Source: an uncultured Muribaculaceae bacterium (GTDB lineage Bacteria; Bacteroidota; Bacteroidia; Bacteroidales; Muribaculaceae). Taken from it: a stretch of 64,000 bases of DNA. The position numbers and the translations under genes are program-made. The notes beneath the pieces were generated by a model. It was given only the letters and a program-made list of their open reading frames with translations. It made no database searches and was not told where the DNA came from. The DNA is taken from positions 28,930-92,929 of the forward strand of contig CAKUAR010000008.1 of assembly GCA_934636465.1 (NCBI GenBank), in the 5' to 3' direction. Positions 45,015 through 53,674 of this stretch are shown one piece after another. Numbering within the stretch: position 1 is the stretch's first letter; each line of letters opens with the position of its first letter.

Positions 45015-46340
45015 ATGATGGATTGGAACCAGCTGATTTGCGACACTCGTCTCGGACTCGAACACTACACCGACGCCAAGGGCGGCGTAAGAAGTGAGTT
45101 TGAACGCGACTACGACCGCCTGATTTTTTCTTCACCCTTCCGCCGACTGCAAAACAAGACTCAAGTGTTTCCCTTGCCAGGAAGCATTTTCGTGCACAAC
45201 CGTCTCACCCACTCCCTTGAGGTGTCGTGCGTGGGGCGCTCGCTCGCAAACGAGATTTCACGCCTGCTGTGCGAGCGCGAGGTCAACAAGCAGTGCTCTG
45301 CCAAGCTCGGCAAGATAGGCGAAATAGTGGCTGCGGCATGCCTTGCCCACGACCTCGGCAATCCGCCTTTCGGCCACTCTGGCGAGAAAACCATAGGCGC
45401 TTTTTTCAGCGAGGGCAAAGGTCTGTTTCTCAAAGACCGCCTCACGCCACAGCAGTGGAACGACCTGATACACTTTGAGGGCAACGCCAACAGTTTCCGT
45501 ACACTGGTTCATCAGTTCAGAGGCCGCCGTCCGGGAGGCTTCGCCATGACCTACTCCACACTGTCGTCAATCGTCAAATATCCATACTCGTCATCTAACG
45601 CCGGCACAAAAGGCAAATTCGGTTTCTTCACCACCGAAAGTGCCGACTACGAGAAAATAGTCACCAAACTCGGCATAATAAAGCACGGCAACGACACTTA
45701 TTGCCGCCACCCGCTCGTGTATGTGGTTGAGGCAGCCGACGACATTTGCTATCAAGTGATGGACATTGAAGACGCCCACAAACTAAAAATTCTGAATGAC
45801 ACCGAAACAGCCGATGTGCTGCTTGCTTTTTTCACAAGTGACCGCCGCGACCACATGCTAAGCACCATGAGCCGCGTGGCCGACCCTAACGAAAAAATCT
45901 GCTACTTGCGCTCGTGCATAGTGGGGCTGCTAGTGGCAGAGTGCGCAAAGGCCTTTGTTGACAACGAAACGGCCATACTCAACGGACGCTTCACCGGCTC
46001 GCTCATCGACCACATATCACCCATTCCAGCCATGGCATATCAGCAGTGCAGCAATCTTGCCTATGCCAAGCTCTACAAGCACAGCTATGTGGTTGACATT
46101 GATTTGGCCGGTAACCAAATCATCAACCTGCTGCTCGAAAAGCTCATTGATGCCGTAATGCACCCCGACAAAAACTATTCGCAGCTGCTACTCAACAAAT
46201 TTCCGCAGCAATACGACGTGTTTGCGCCATCGCTGTTTGAGAAGATACAAGCCGTTATCGACCACATAAGCGCCATGACCGACATATATGCGCTCAACCT
46301 CTATCGCCAGCTAAGCGGCATCTCACTCCCCTCCGTCTAA
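45015..46340 (+). CDS. dgt: dGTP triphosphohydrolase-like HD-domain protein
   Basis: 441 residues. Dgt-type enzymes split dNTPs into nucleoside and triphosphate, adjusting dNTP pools and sometimes restricting phage. SSPFRRLQNKTQVFPLP and VHNRLTHSLEV carry the first His, AACLAHDLGNPPFGHSGE holds the HD pair (about residue 110), and EAADDICYQVMDIEDA holds the final Asp. The length fits the Bacteroidetes branch. A TATCTTTA -7-like box lies at 44962-44969. Specificity for dGTP is assumed from the family. Confidence 0.92.
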   Translation: MMDWNQLICDTRLGLEHYTDAKGGVRSEFERDYDRLIFSSPFRRLQNKTQVFPLPGSIFVHNRLTHSLEVSCVGRSLANEISRLLCEREVNKQCSAKLGKIGEIVAAACLAHDLGNPPFGHSGEKTIGAFFSEGKGLFLKDRLTPQQWNDLIHFEGNANSFRTLVHQFRGRRPGGFAMTYSTLSSIVKYPYSSSNAGTKGKFGFFTTESADYEKIVTKLGIIKHGNDTYCRHPLVYVVEAADDICYQVMDIEDAHKLKILNDTETADVLLAFFTSDRRDHMLSTMSRVADPNEKICYLRSCIVGLLVAECAKAFVDNETAILNGRFTGSLIDHISPIPAMAYQQCSNLAYAKLYKHSYVVDIDLAGNQIINLLLEKLIDAVMHPDKNYSQLLLNKFPQQYDVFAPSLFEKIQAVIDHISAMTDIYALNLYRQLSGISLPSV

Positions 46341-46760
46341 TCCCCAACCAACGGGCCTATCGGCACCGCCAAGCCACCAGTGGTGCATTGCATGCACCAC
46401 TGGTCACACATACTGTGGTGTGGCGTGGAAAGGGTGTAAAAAAACAAATCCCAAAAAGTCGGTTTTTACTCTCTTTGGGACCTGTTCTATTTTCATCAGT
46501 CTCTATGGTGTCAATCAGATTTCATGTTCTCAAGTTAATGTTTCTGTCTATTATCTGTAGTTAGTTAAACGATACATACAAATATATTATTTTAATCTTA
46601 ACTATGCAACACTTTCTTCACTTTTATTTACATTGTCGAGCGGAATTATAAACAAATATTACTGCTTGCTAATTTTTTTGAGCGATTGAATGGGTTATGG
46701 CTGGCTCCGGCAAATGGAGTCAGCTTTTTTTGTCTGAAAACATATTTTTACACTGAAACG
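46341..46760. other. 420-base gap with two strong hairpins, no gene seen
   Basis: An unusually tight palindrome lies at 46376-46404: ACCAGTGGTGCA, a 5-base loop, TGCACCACTGGT, with no T-tract. The TCCCAAA and TTTGGGA pair around 46450-46490 could form a second hairpin. An AT-rich stretch (46550-46680) has no exact promoter match. A rho-independent terminator ends the gap at 46700-46731. Confidence 0.7.
46700..46731 (+). terminator. Rho-independent terminator on the plus strand
   Basis: Stem GCTGGCTCC (46700-46708) with GGAGTCAGC (46716-46724), one G-U pair, then seven T. It is 360 bases after dgt, so it either ends a very long dgt tail or an unannotated small RNA. Confidence 0.8.
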
Positions 46761-47627
46761 TCACACGAAGTGTACTTTCTCGGAAATCCGCACTTGCTGC
46801 GGTGTCTGGCCAGTGTGCTTCTTGAAATATCGGCAAAAGAAGCTGACGTCGGTAAAATGATATTCCCAAGCCATTTCCTTGATGTTCTGTCCGCTACGCT
46901 TGAGTTGCATCTTCAGTTGCAAGATGACGTATTGGTCAATTATGGTCTTTGGCGTGTGACCTGTCACTTGACGCACTATGTTGGTGAGATATTTGGGAGT
47001 GATGTTCATCAGGCTGGCGTAGTGGCCGACGTCTCTCGACTGCTTATAGTTGCGCTCCATAAGCATCATGAAGCGATTGAACAGCTCTCTCACTCTATAT
47101 GACTTTACTTCGTCGGGGCGATACTGCGGATTGCGCTGCAAATACTCATGAAATCCGATGAAAAACGCCTTTAGCTGGCATAGCACCAACTGCGATATGC
47201 AAGTACATTCCGGTTGGTCGAAATACACTTTGAGCAGGGCAAACATGCGGTTGATGATAGTTGTCACCACAGGGCTGTCTTGTCGGCACCGGTCTTCACG
47301 CAACGACGAATATACCGTCTGCTCCAACTGCAAACTCGCTTCTCTCAATAGTGATGGGTCGTACTTCAGCATTTCACATTGCCAATTGCTATTCTCAGAG
47401 CACGCTTCGTCCGACAATTTCAGTTTCACAACATCGTTGGGAAACACGGTGACGACCGCTCCCTCGTAGAGTTCCCAATCCTTATAGTTGACATTCAGGG
47501 TAGCCCTCCCTTTACGGCAAATCAATATCGCGCCGTAAGTTAACACTTGCGGGCCGTGTTGCCATTCTTCCAAACTTGTGGTGAACAACTCTACTTCCTG
47601 AACGCTGCTCAATTCTGATAATTCCAC
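46761..47627 (-). CDS. AraC-family transcriptional regulator
   Basis: 288 residues. The N-terminal half (to about residue 170) resembles a cupin-like ligand domain with YGAILICRKGRATLNVNYKD. The C-terminal AraC domain has two helix-turn-helix units: VGHYASLMNITPKYLTNIVR (about 202-221) and IKEMAWEYHFTDVSFFCRYF, followed by HTGQTPQQVR. It is divergent from the TolC-HlyD-MFS genes, so it is probably their regulator. A TACTTTTG -7 box is at 47650-47657, about 23 bases before the start. The ligand is unknown. Confidence 0.9.
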   Translation of the reverse strand: MELSELSSVQEVELFTTSLEEWQHGPQVLTYGAILICRKGRATLNVNYKDWELYEGAVVTVFPNDVVKLKLSDEACSENSNWQCEMLKYDPSLLREASLQLEQTVYSSLREDRCRQDSPVVTTIINRMFALLKVYFDQPECTCISQLVLCQLKAFFIGFHEYLQRNPQYRPDEVKSYRVRELFNRFMMLMERNYKQSRDVGHYASLMNITPKYLTNIVRQVTGHTPKTIIDQYVILQLKMQLKRSGQNIKEMAWEYHFTDVSFFCRYFKKHTGQTPQQVRISEKVHFV

Positions 47628-47649
47628 GAAAAAGTTCCCTTTTTGTTTG

Positions 47650-47657
47650 CAAAAGTA
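47650..47657 (-). promoter_or_regulatory. -7 box for the AraC gene
   Basis: TACTTTTG on the minus strand; no clear -33 box. Confidence 0.45.
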
Positions 47658-47744
47658 CGTGATAAATGTAATATAAAAGAATATGTGTTCCTAAAAAGTC
47701 CATTCATGGCGTGATATTTGAAACTGACGATTTTGAAAACGCCG

Positions 47745-47752
47745 TACCTTTG
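47745..47752 (+). promoter_or_regulatory. -7 box for the tolC-hlyD-MFS operon
   Basis: TACCTTTG, exact match. The nearest TTTG (47717-47720) is 24 bases upstream, longer than normal, as would suit activation by the divergent AraC protein. Confidence 0.5.
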
Positions 47753-47764
47753 CACCCGAATTTT

Positions 47765-47821
47765 ATGGAGCGCGGTTCGTTCGGCCGCTCCAACACTGTC
47801 AAGTATATACATATACTCTAA
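47765..47821 (+). CDS. Possible 18-residue leader peptide before tolC
   Basis: ATG at 47765, 18 codons (MERGSFGRSNTVKYIHIL), TAA at 47819-47821, ending 10 bases before the tolC start. A GC-rich hairpin lies inside it (GGAGCG with CGCTCC, 47767-47793). This is the arrangement of translational attenuators, but nothing beyond the layout supports expression. Confidence 0.25.
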   Translation: MERGSFGRSNTVKYIHIL

Positions 47822-47831
47822 AGAAAAATTG

Positions 47832-49232
47832 ATGATAAAGAAAATCATGTTTGTGAGTTTGCTGCTTGCAGGAATCGGTTTTTGTGTCATGGCGCAAACA
47901 CCTCAAGGGCAAACGGTGGTCGGCTGTGTCGGCGTTGACGATGGCACATCACGAGGCCAGACTATGACTATAGCCCAACTCTTTGAGAAGATTGAACAAA
48001 ACAGCAAGAGCCTTCGCGCTGTGAAATCGGGTGTGGAAGCTGCTGGCCTAGGCATTGAGTCGGCCAAGAGCAAGCGGTTGCCCGACTTAGACGCGTCACT
48101 TTCGCTGAGCTACATTGGCAACGCATTGATTACCAATCGCGATTTTACCAATGTGCACGGCTTGAGTTCCCCTCACTTCGGCAATAATTTTGCCTTTCAA
48201 GCCCAGCAGGTGGTGTATGCTGGCGGTGCAATAACTGCTGGCATAAAGCTCGCAGAGCTGGGTAAGCAGCAAGCGGAGGTGGGTGTGAGGCTCACCCGCC
48301 AGCAAGTGCGTTTCATGGCTCTCGGCCAGTATCTCGACCTCTATAAGATTGACAACCAAATAAAAGTGTATGAGAAAAATATCGCACTGACCGAGCAACT
48401 CATTGTCAACATCAAGGAGAAGCAGAAGCAGGGCATGGCATTAAAAAACGACATCACTCGATATGAGTTGCAGATGGAAAGCCTTAAACTCGGCTTGACT
48501 GCGCTGCACAACAACCGCAACATTCTCAATCATCAGCTTTGCAACACCCTCGGAATGAGTCAATGCGACACAACCGCTGCCGACCAACCGACAGCACAAG
48601 ATGTTAAAATCATTCCAGACGCATCTATCATAAGCGAAACATACGGCAAAGATGGCGAGGCGCATTGGCAGGCGGTAGGCGCAATAAATTCTCCGCTTTT
48701 GGAGCAAAGCTCCAACGCAATTCACATTGCTGAACAAAAGGAAAAGATAGCCAAAAGCGACCTTTTGCCTAAGGTGGCGTTAGTTGCTGCTGACCAGTTT
48801 GACGGCCCAATTCTCTTTGAAATTCCTCCCATTAACAAGAATCTCAATGTGTGGTATGTTGGGGTAGGTGTGAAATACAGCCTAAGTTCGCTCTTCAAGG
48901 GCAACAACCGTGTCAAACAAGCTGCCGTGGAGACTCGCCAAGCCAAAGAGGCTCATGCCTTGCAAGCCGAGCAACTCAACAACAGCGTGCAGGCTGCATA
49001 CGTGCAGTATCAGCAAACCTACGTGGAGCTGGAAACACAGCAGAAGAGTGTGGAGCTGGCTCGTCAAAACTATGATGTGATTAATTCTCGTTATCTCAAC
49101 CAAATGGCTCTCGTCACCGACATGGTAGATGCTTCAAATCTCCGCCTTAACGCAGAGCTGAAAGAGGTAGATGCACGCATCAACATCGTCTATGCCTACT
49201 ATCGCATGAAATATGTGGCAGGAGACATCTGA
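47832..49232 (+). CDS. TolC-like outer-membrane efflux channel
   Basis: About 466 residues from MIKKIMFVSLLLAGIGFCVM, a signal peptide. The frame is open upstream to 47718, but that would run through the promoter. Two repeats of long amphipathic helices, such as AVKSGVEAAGLGIESAKSKR and KRLPDLDASLSLSYIG, are typical of TolC, as is the C-terminal ALVTDMVDASNLRLNAELKE segment. It would form the outer-membrane duct for the following HlyD and MFS proteins. It may be controlled through the divergent AraC protein. Confidence 0.9.
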   Translation: MIKKIMFVSLLLAGIGFCVMAQTPQGQTVVGCVGVDDGTSRGQTMTIAQLFEKIEQNSKSLRAVKSGVEAAGLGIESAKSKRLPDLDASLSLSYIGNALITNRDFTNVHGLSSPHFGNNFAFQAQQVVYAGGAITAGIKLAELGKQQAEVGVRLTRQQVRFMALGQYLDLYKIDNQIKVYEKNIALTEQLIVNIKEKQKQGMALKNDITRYELQMESLKLGLTALHNNRNILNHQLCNTLGMSQCDTTAADQPTAQDVKIIPDASIISETYGKDGEAHWQAVGAINSPLLEQSSNAIHIAEQKEKIAKSDLLPKVALVAADQFDGPILFEIPPINKNLNVWYVGVGVKYSLSSLFKGNNRVKQAAVETRQAKEAHALQAEQLNNSVQAAYVQYQQTYVELETQQKSVELARQNYDVINSRYLNQMALVTDMVDASNLRLNAELKEVDARINIVYAYYRMKYVAGDI

Positions 49233-49273
49233 TTTTTATGTGATATTTTAACGCTTAACATTTCAAAATAGCA

Positions 49274-50311
49274 ATGAATAAAAAGATTATCAAGAGATTG
49301 TATAACGTGGTGGTTATCGTGTTTCTCGCGGTGGCAGTGGTGTGGTGCTTTAGCCATTTCGTGCATGGAAGCAATGTGGAATATACTGACGATGCCCAGG
49401 TTTGTCGCCACATAACCCCCATCAATACCCGTGTGCCAGGCTTTATCAAGGAGATACGCTTTTCTGACTTCCAGCATGTGAATAAGGGTGACACGCTCGT
49501 CATAATAGAAGACTCGGAGTTCCGCCTCCAGGTGGCTCAGGCAGAGGCCGGCTTGCGTGGCTCTAAGGCAGGCTCATCTGTTGTGTCTGCCACAATGACC
49601 ACCACCAACAGCAATGTGCAGACAGCTTCGGCAGGCATTGAAGTGGCTCGTGTGGACATGCAGAATGCCAAGCAAGACTTCGACCGTTTTGCGGCCTTGA
49701 TGAAGAAAGATGCCGTCACACGCCAGCAGTATGACAATGCCTATGCTCGCTACCTTGCTGCCAAAGCTCGCTATGAGCAAGCCAACAGTAGGAAGCAGAG
49801 TGCCGCTTCGGTGAAAAATGTGCAGACACATCAGCTCGGCGGTTCCCGTGCAGGTGAGAGCGTGGCAGAGGCACAGCTCAATCTGGCTCGCCTGAACCTT
49901 TCCTACACCGTGATTGTGGCCACTTGCGATGGCGTGGTGGGCAAAAAGGACATTCATGTGGGGCAGTTGGTTCAGCCTGGGCAGATGTTGGCTCGCATAG
50001 TTGATGACAACGACGTGTGGGTGATGGCGAACTACCGCGAGACACAAATGGACGGCATCACAGTGGGCAAGACGGTAGATTTCACAGCCGATGCCATTCC
50101 CGACGTGGTGTTTCACGGCAAGGTGGAAGCCATATCGGCAGCAGCTGGCAACGCTTATTCCATGATTCCTGTTGATAATGCCACTGGCAACTTTGTGAAA
50201 GTGGAGCAGCGTGTGCCTATGCGCATAGCTCTCACAGGCGACAACGACGCCAAGCAAGTGGTTCTGCTTCGTACCGGGCTCAACGTGGAAACAAAGGTTC
50301 ACATCAAGTGA
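49274..50311 (+). CDS. HlyD/EmrA-type membrane fusion protein
   Basis: 345 residues with one N-terminal membrane helix (about residues 10-28). The biotinyl-lipoyl-like segments RVPGFIKEIRFSDFQHVNKGD and TVIVATCDGVVGKKDIHVGQLVQPGQ flank a helical hairpin rich in Gln and Ala (about 85-200). It would link the MFS pump in the inner membrane to TolC. It follows tolC by 41 bases and precedes the transporter by 78 bases. Confidence 0.92.
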   Translation: MNKKIIKRLYNVVVIVFLAVAVVWCFSHFVHGSNVEYTDDAQVCRHITPINTRVPGFIKEIRFSDFQHVNKGDTLVIIEDSEFRLQVAQAEAGLRGSKAGSSVVSATMTTTNSNVQTASAGIEVARVDMQNAKQDFDRFAALMKKDAVTRQQYDNAYARYLAAKARYEQANSRKQSAASVKNVQTHQLGGSRAGESVAEAQLNLARLNLSYTVIVATCDGVVGKKDIHVGQLVQPGQMLARIVDDNDVWVMANYRETQMDGITVGKTVDFTADAIPDVVFHGKVEAISAAAGNAYSMIPVDNATGNFVKVEQRVPMRIALTGDNDAKQVVLLRTGLNVETKVHIK

Positions 50312-50389
50312 TGTGCTTTTTTTCTGTGACAACCATTTATTAAAAATAGGGGCGGCGATTGCCCTATAAATAATCATTAATCAACACAA

Positions 50390-51928
50390 ATGCCCGGACC
50401 TCCAGTTCTACAAGGACCTTTCCGTGTCCCTTCATTCAACAGCTATATTCCTCGCCGCTTGCAGCCCTGGATTTATCTTCTTTTTGCTTTTACGTTTTTG
50501 ATGTCGGGCGGCATCTATGGTGGAGCAATGAGCCAAGTGATGGGAGAATATAGCCTTATGCGAGAAGATGTGCTCATGATTGTCATGTTCAACGTTGTGG
50601 GCGTGGCTATGCCATTTCCATTTCTCTTTAAGATGAAGTTTCACTTCACCAATCGTCAACTCTTGCTCAACGCCGCCGTGGTGATAGCGGCTTGCAACTT
50701 TCTCATCATGTGGACCGACTCTGTGCCTGTGATGTGCATTCTCGCCTATATAGCAGGGTTCTTCAAGCTGTGTGGCTGTTTTGAGTGCATGAGCACAATT
50801 CAGTTGTGGATAACTCCCAAACGTGACTTTACCATTTTCTTTCCGCTGCTCTATTGTTTCGTGTTGGGAAACATGTTTCTCTCGCCGTGGATAACCGAGC
50901 GCTTGATTTACGTTTACCAAGACTGGCGCATCATCAACTGGGCTATGACTGGAGCATTGCTGCTGGTGGCTCTAATCGTGTATGCCACCACTCACAATTT
51001 CCGCTTCATGAAGCCGCTGCCGTTCATCAGTCTTGACTATCTGGGGTTGATACTTTGGTCGGCATGTATGCTGGAGTTTATATTTTTCTTCAACTATGGC
51101 GAGCACTACAACTGGCTTGACTCCAAGGTGATGCAGACTGATTTGCTGCTTTTCGCAGTGACGGCATATTTCTGCATACAGCGCATGCTCCACATACGCC
51201 ACCCCTACATAGAGCCAGCAGCGTGGAAGTACAAGCGGCTCGTTCCATTGCTCATTCTTTTCGCTTTCGTGGAGTTTATGGGCAGCACGCCAAAGGTTTT
51301 GCAGACGGCATTTACTGGCGGTGTGCTTCATTTTGGCAACGTCACCACCAACGTGCTCAACTTCATGGAGTGGGTGGGTGCCATTGCTGGTTGTCTTTTC
51401 TGCCTTTTCTGGTGCAAAGTGCTTCGTCAGAAATACACTCGTTTGCTCACTGTGGGGGTGATAGCTATGGTGTGCTACCCTGTGATGATGTATTTCCTCA
51501 TTGACCCAGGTTTGCCTATCGAGGCGCTTTATGCGCCCACGTTCCTCCGCTCATTCGGCAATGCTATATTCTTTTGCATGCTGACAGTATATTTAGAGGA
51601 GTTGATGCCTTTCCAACATTTCTTTATGGGGCTGACCATGGCGGGCATTATCCGTAATGGGCCTGTTTCTACCATGTGCTCTGGCTTGTATAGCTACGGA
51701 CTTCGTTACCAGATGGCTGACAACATGGCTCGTGGTTTGCCTTACGATGCCACCAACTTGCTGATGATAAGCGTGCGCCAGCTTTATGGCATAGCTTGCG
51801 TCATTGGCATTGCCGTGTTGCTCATCTTTCTGCTATGGGACATACAACCAGTTCGCAGCACAATGAGGAAAGTGCCTTCATGGAATTTTGTGGGAAGAAT
51901 GATGAAGAGAAAATCAAGAAGGCAATAA
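50390..51928 (+). CDS. EmrB-like MFS transporter
   Basis: 512 residues with about 14 hydrophobic helices, matching drug:proton antiporters of the 14-helix branch. The first helix pair contains FAFTFLMSGGIYGGAMSQVM. The classical motif A (GxLaDrxGrk) is not clear between helices 2 and 3, where FLFKMKFHFTNRQ is found. A basic tail RMMKRKSRRQ ends the protein. It completes the tripartite pump with the preceding two genes. Substrate unknown; bile salts or plant and host antimicrobials would be typical in gut bacteria. Confidence 0.85.
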   Translation: MPGPPVLQGPFRVPSFNSYIPRRLQPWIYLLFAFTFLMSGGIYGGAMSQVMGEYSLMREDVLMIVMFNVVGVAMPFPFLFKMKFHFTNRQLLLNAAVVIAACNFLIMWTDSVPVMCILAYIAGFFKLCGCFECMSTIQLWITPKRDFTIFFPLLYCFVLGNMFLSPWITERLIYVYQDWRIINWAMTGALLLVALIVYATTHNFRFMKPLPFISLDYLGLILWSACMLEFIFFFNYGEHYNWLDSKVMQTDLLLFAVTAYFCIQRMLHIRHPYIEPAAWKYKRLVPLLILFAFVEFMGSTPKVLQTAFTGGVLHFGNVTTNVLNFMEWVGAIAGCLFCLFWCKVLRQKYTRLLTVGVIAMVCYPVMMYFLIDPGLPIEALYAPTFLRSFGNAIFFCMLTVYLEELMPFQHFFMGLTMAGIIRNGPVSTMCSGLYSYGLRYQMADNMARGLPYDATNLLMISVRQLYGIACVIGIAVLLIFLLWDIQPVRSTMRKVPSWNFVGRMMKRKSRRQ

Positions 51929-51934
51929 AAAGCG

Positions 51935-51970
51935 AATGAGGCCATATCACAAATTTGACGCGGCCTCATT
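51935..51970. terminator. Terminator between the convergent MFS and oxidoreductase genes
   Basis: Stem AATGAGGCC (51935-51943) with GGCCTCATT (51962-51970). A tracts on the left and T-rich sequence on the right allow use in both directions. Confidence 0.65.
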
Positions 51971-52004
51971 TCATATATCAAAAACAAGAGGGAAACTTTT
52001 TTCG

Positions 52005-53414
52005 TTAATCTCTGTTCAAGCGCTTATCGCAATAGGGCAACTTATATGGTCGGCGATACTCATACCAATACAGGCGATGGTTGGCTGCTTCTTTGTCGCC
52101 CTCAAAGCTGAGTAATGCCGGATTCCAATGCACTGGGCGCTTCAGCTCTCTTGCTATGTTGAACAGGCAGCACAGCGTGTTGGTGCTGCAGCCATACTCC
52201 ACAGGCGCAATGGGATCTTTGCGGTCTCTGATGGCGTCGATGAAGTTTTGCATGTGAGGAGAACTCACCTCATACTGGCCTTTTTCTATCTTCTCATTCT
52301 TTGCTTTGAGTATCGACGGGTCGGAACACTCTATGTAGCCGCGAGCCACTTTAAGCCAACCTTTGTCGCCTATAAAGCGTATGCCCTGGGCGTTGGGTTC
52401 GTCGTCTCTATATGGCTGCTCTGTCATCACTATGCCGTTGGCATATTTCATGGTGGCATATTTCAGCCCTTTGTAGCCTTGCGGAATGAATTCCACTGGT
52501 CCCAGGCCGTCCATGCCTATGGCAGCTTGGGCTATGTCGTACATGTGAGCGCCCCAGTCGGCAGGGAAACCGTTGCCGGTCTCCTGATACCAGCGCCATG
52601 CGCCCCACAATTTCTCATTTTGCACAGGGTCGAGCGACACTGGCGGACACAAATCCGGGTGATAATGAATCTTAGGGTCGTTGAGCGGACCTAACCACAA
52701 ATTGAAGTTCAAGTTTGACGGTACTGGCATTTCCGGCAAATCAAGAGGCTTTGGCGGGTCGCCCACACGCACATATATCTTCTCTATGTGTCCTATTGCG
52801 CCCTCTCTCACAAGTTTTATGGCTTGCTGAAACTCCGGGCTCGACCGCTGCTGGCTGCCCATCTGCATTATGCGGTGGTTGGCTCTCACAGCCGTCTGCA
52901 CAGCCAATCCCTCGGTTATGGTGTAGGCCAGCGGTTTCTGGCAATACACGTCTTTGCCGGCTTGGCACGCATGAATGGCCACAAGCGCATGCCAGTGGTC
53001 GGGAGTGGCAATTTCTATTGCATCTATGTCTTTGCGCTCAAGCAGGTCTTCATAGAACTCATAGGTGTCGCAACGCTCTGCCACACCCTGGCTCTTTTGC
53101 CAGTTGCACACATCGCGGCGGAAGCGCTCACGTTTTATGGAGTCAACGTCGCAGCAACCTGCCACTTGCACACCCGGGCACGACGAAAAACTGTTGAAAT
53201 CGCTGCGCCCTTGCTGGCCCAGTCCCACAAAACCAAGCACCACACGGTCGCTCGGCGGCACTTTGACGCCATTCGACACCCAGCTCGGCAGTATGGTTAA
53301 ACTTGCCAAGCCCAATGCCGACATTTCCAGAAAACTGCGGCGTGTCATTTCACGCTTTTCCTTTTTTGGCTCTGCCGATTTCTCGGCTTTCTTCTCTACT
53401 TTAGATTTTTCCAT
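52005..53414 (-). CDS. Tat-exported Gfo/Idh/MocA-family oxidoreductase
   Basis: 469 residues. The long Lys/Glu-rich start is followed by a twin-arginine signal, TRRSFLEMSALGLASL (about residues 24-39), so the protein is exported folded with its cofactor. The Rossmann domain shows VVLGFVGLGQQGR (about 58-70) and CDVDSIKRE. The family motif is EIATPDHWHALVAIHA and GKDVYCQKPLAY (Lys-Pro). The C-terminal domain contains NGFPADWGAHMYDIAQAAIG with the catalytic His. Relatives include NAD-dependent glycosidases of GH109 and sugar dehydrogenases. Substrate unknown. Confidence 0.85.
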   Translation of the reverse strand: MEKSKVEKKAEKSAEPKKEKREMTRRSFLEMSALGLASLTILPSWVSNGVKVPPSDRVVLGFVGLGQQGRSDFNSFSSCPGVQVAGCCDVDSIKRERFRRDVCNWQKSQGVAERCDTYEFYEDLLERKDIDAIEIATPDHWHALVAIHACQAGKDVYCQKPLAYTITEGLAVQTAVRANHRIMQMGSQQRSSPEFQQAIKLVREGAIGHIEKIYVRVGDPPKPLDLPEMPVPSNLNFNLWLGPLNDPKIHYHPDLCPPVSLDPVQNEKLWGAWRWYQETGNGFPADWGAHMYDIAQAAIGMDGLGPVEFIPQGYKGLKYATMKYANGIVMTEQPYRDDEPNAQGIRFIGDKGWLKVARGYIECSDPSILKAKNEKIEKGQYEVSSPHMQNFIDAIRDRKDPIAPVEYGCSTNTLCCLFNIARELKRPVHWNPALLSFEGDKEAANHRLYWYEYRRPYKLPYCDKRLNRD

Positions 53415-53525
53415 AAAAAGATAATCAATGGTTGTTTTTTATCCCACAATCACTATGCGGTTGTGGCAGTTCGTTTTTTACATTAATGGCCAGTCCCTGC
53501 TTTTTCAGGGTCAACGTCCAACGAC

Positions 53526-53556
53526 CAAAGATAGTCAAACAATTTCGCCTATACAA
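53526..53556 (-). promoter_or_regulatory. Promoter of the oxidoreductase gene
   Basis: Minus strand: TTG (53554-53556), 20 bases, TATCTTTG (53526-53533). The leader of about 105 bases contains a CCCTG-CTTTTT-CAGGG hairpin (53494-53509). Confidence 0.6.
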
Positions 53557-53580
53557 TTTTTGGGGCAAACAAACACAGTA

Positions 53581-53622
53581 AAAAAATGAGCGCGTCAGCT
53601 TGTGGCTGCGCACTCATTTTAT
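53581..53622 (-). terminator. Rho-independent terminator of pnp
   Basis: Minus strand: a stem of about 14 bp (AATGAGTGCGCAGC with GCTGACGCGCTCATT, one mismatch), then a run of T at 53581-53586. Confidence 0.8.
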
Positions 53623-53674
53623 TTGTTTGTTGCACACCGCTGCTTCTCAGCAGACGGTAGTGTCATTCGTTTTC

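Noticed and set aside
46376..46404. Palindrome after dgt as a terminator
   Set aside because: No T-tract follows on either strand; it may be an operator or RNA fold instead.
47718..47831. N-terminal extension of the TolC-like protein
   Set aside because: It includes the -7 box and would bury the signal peptide.
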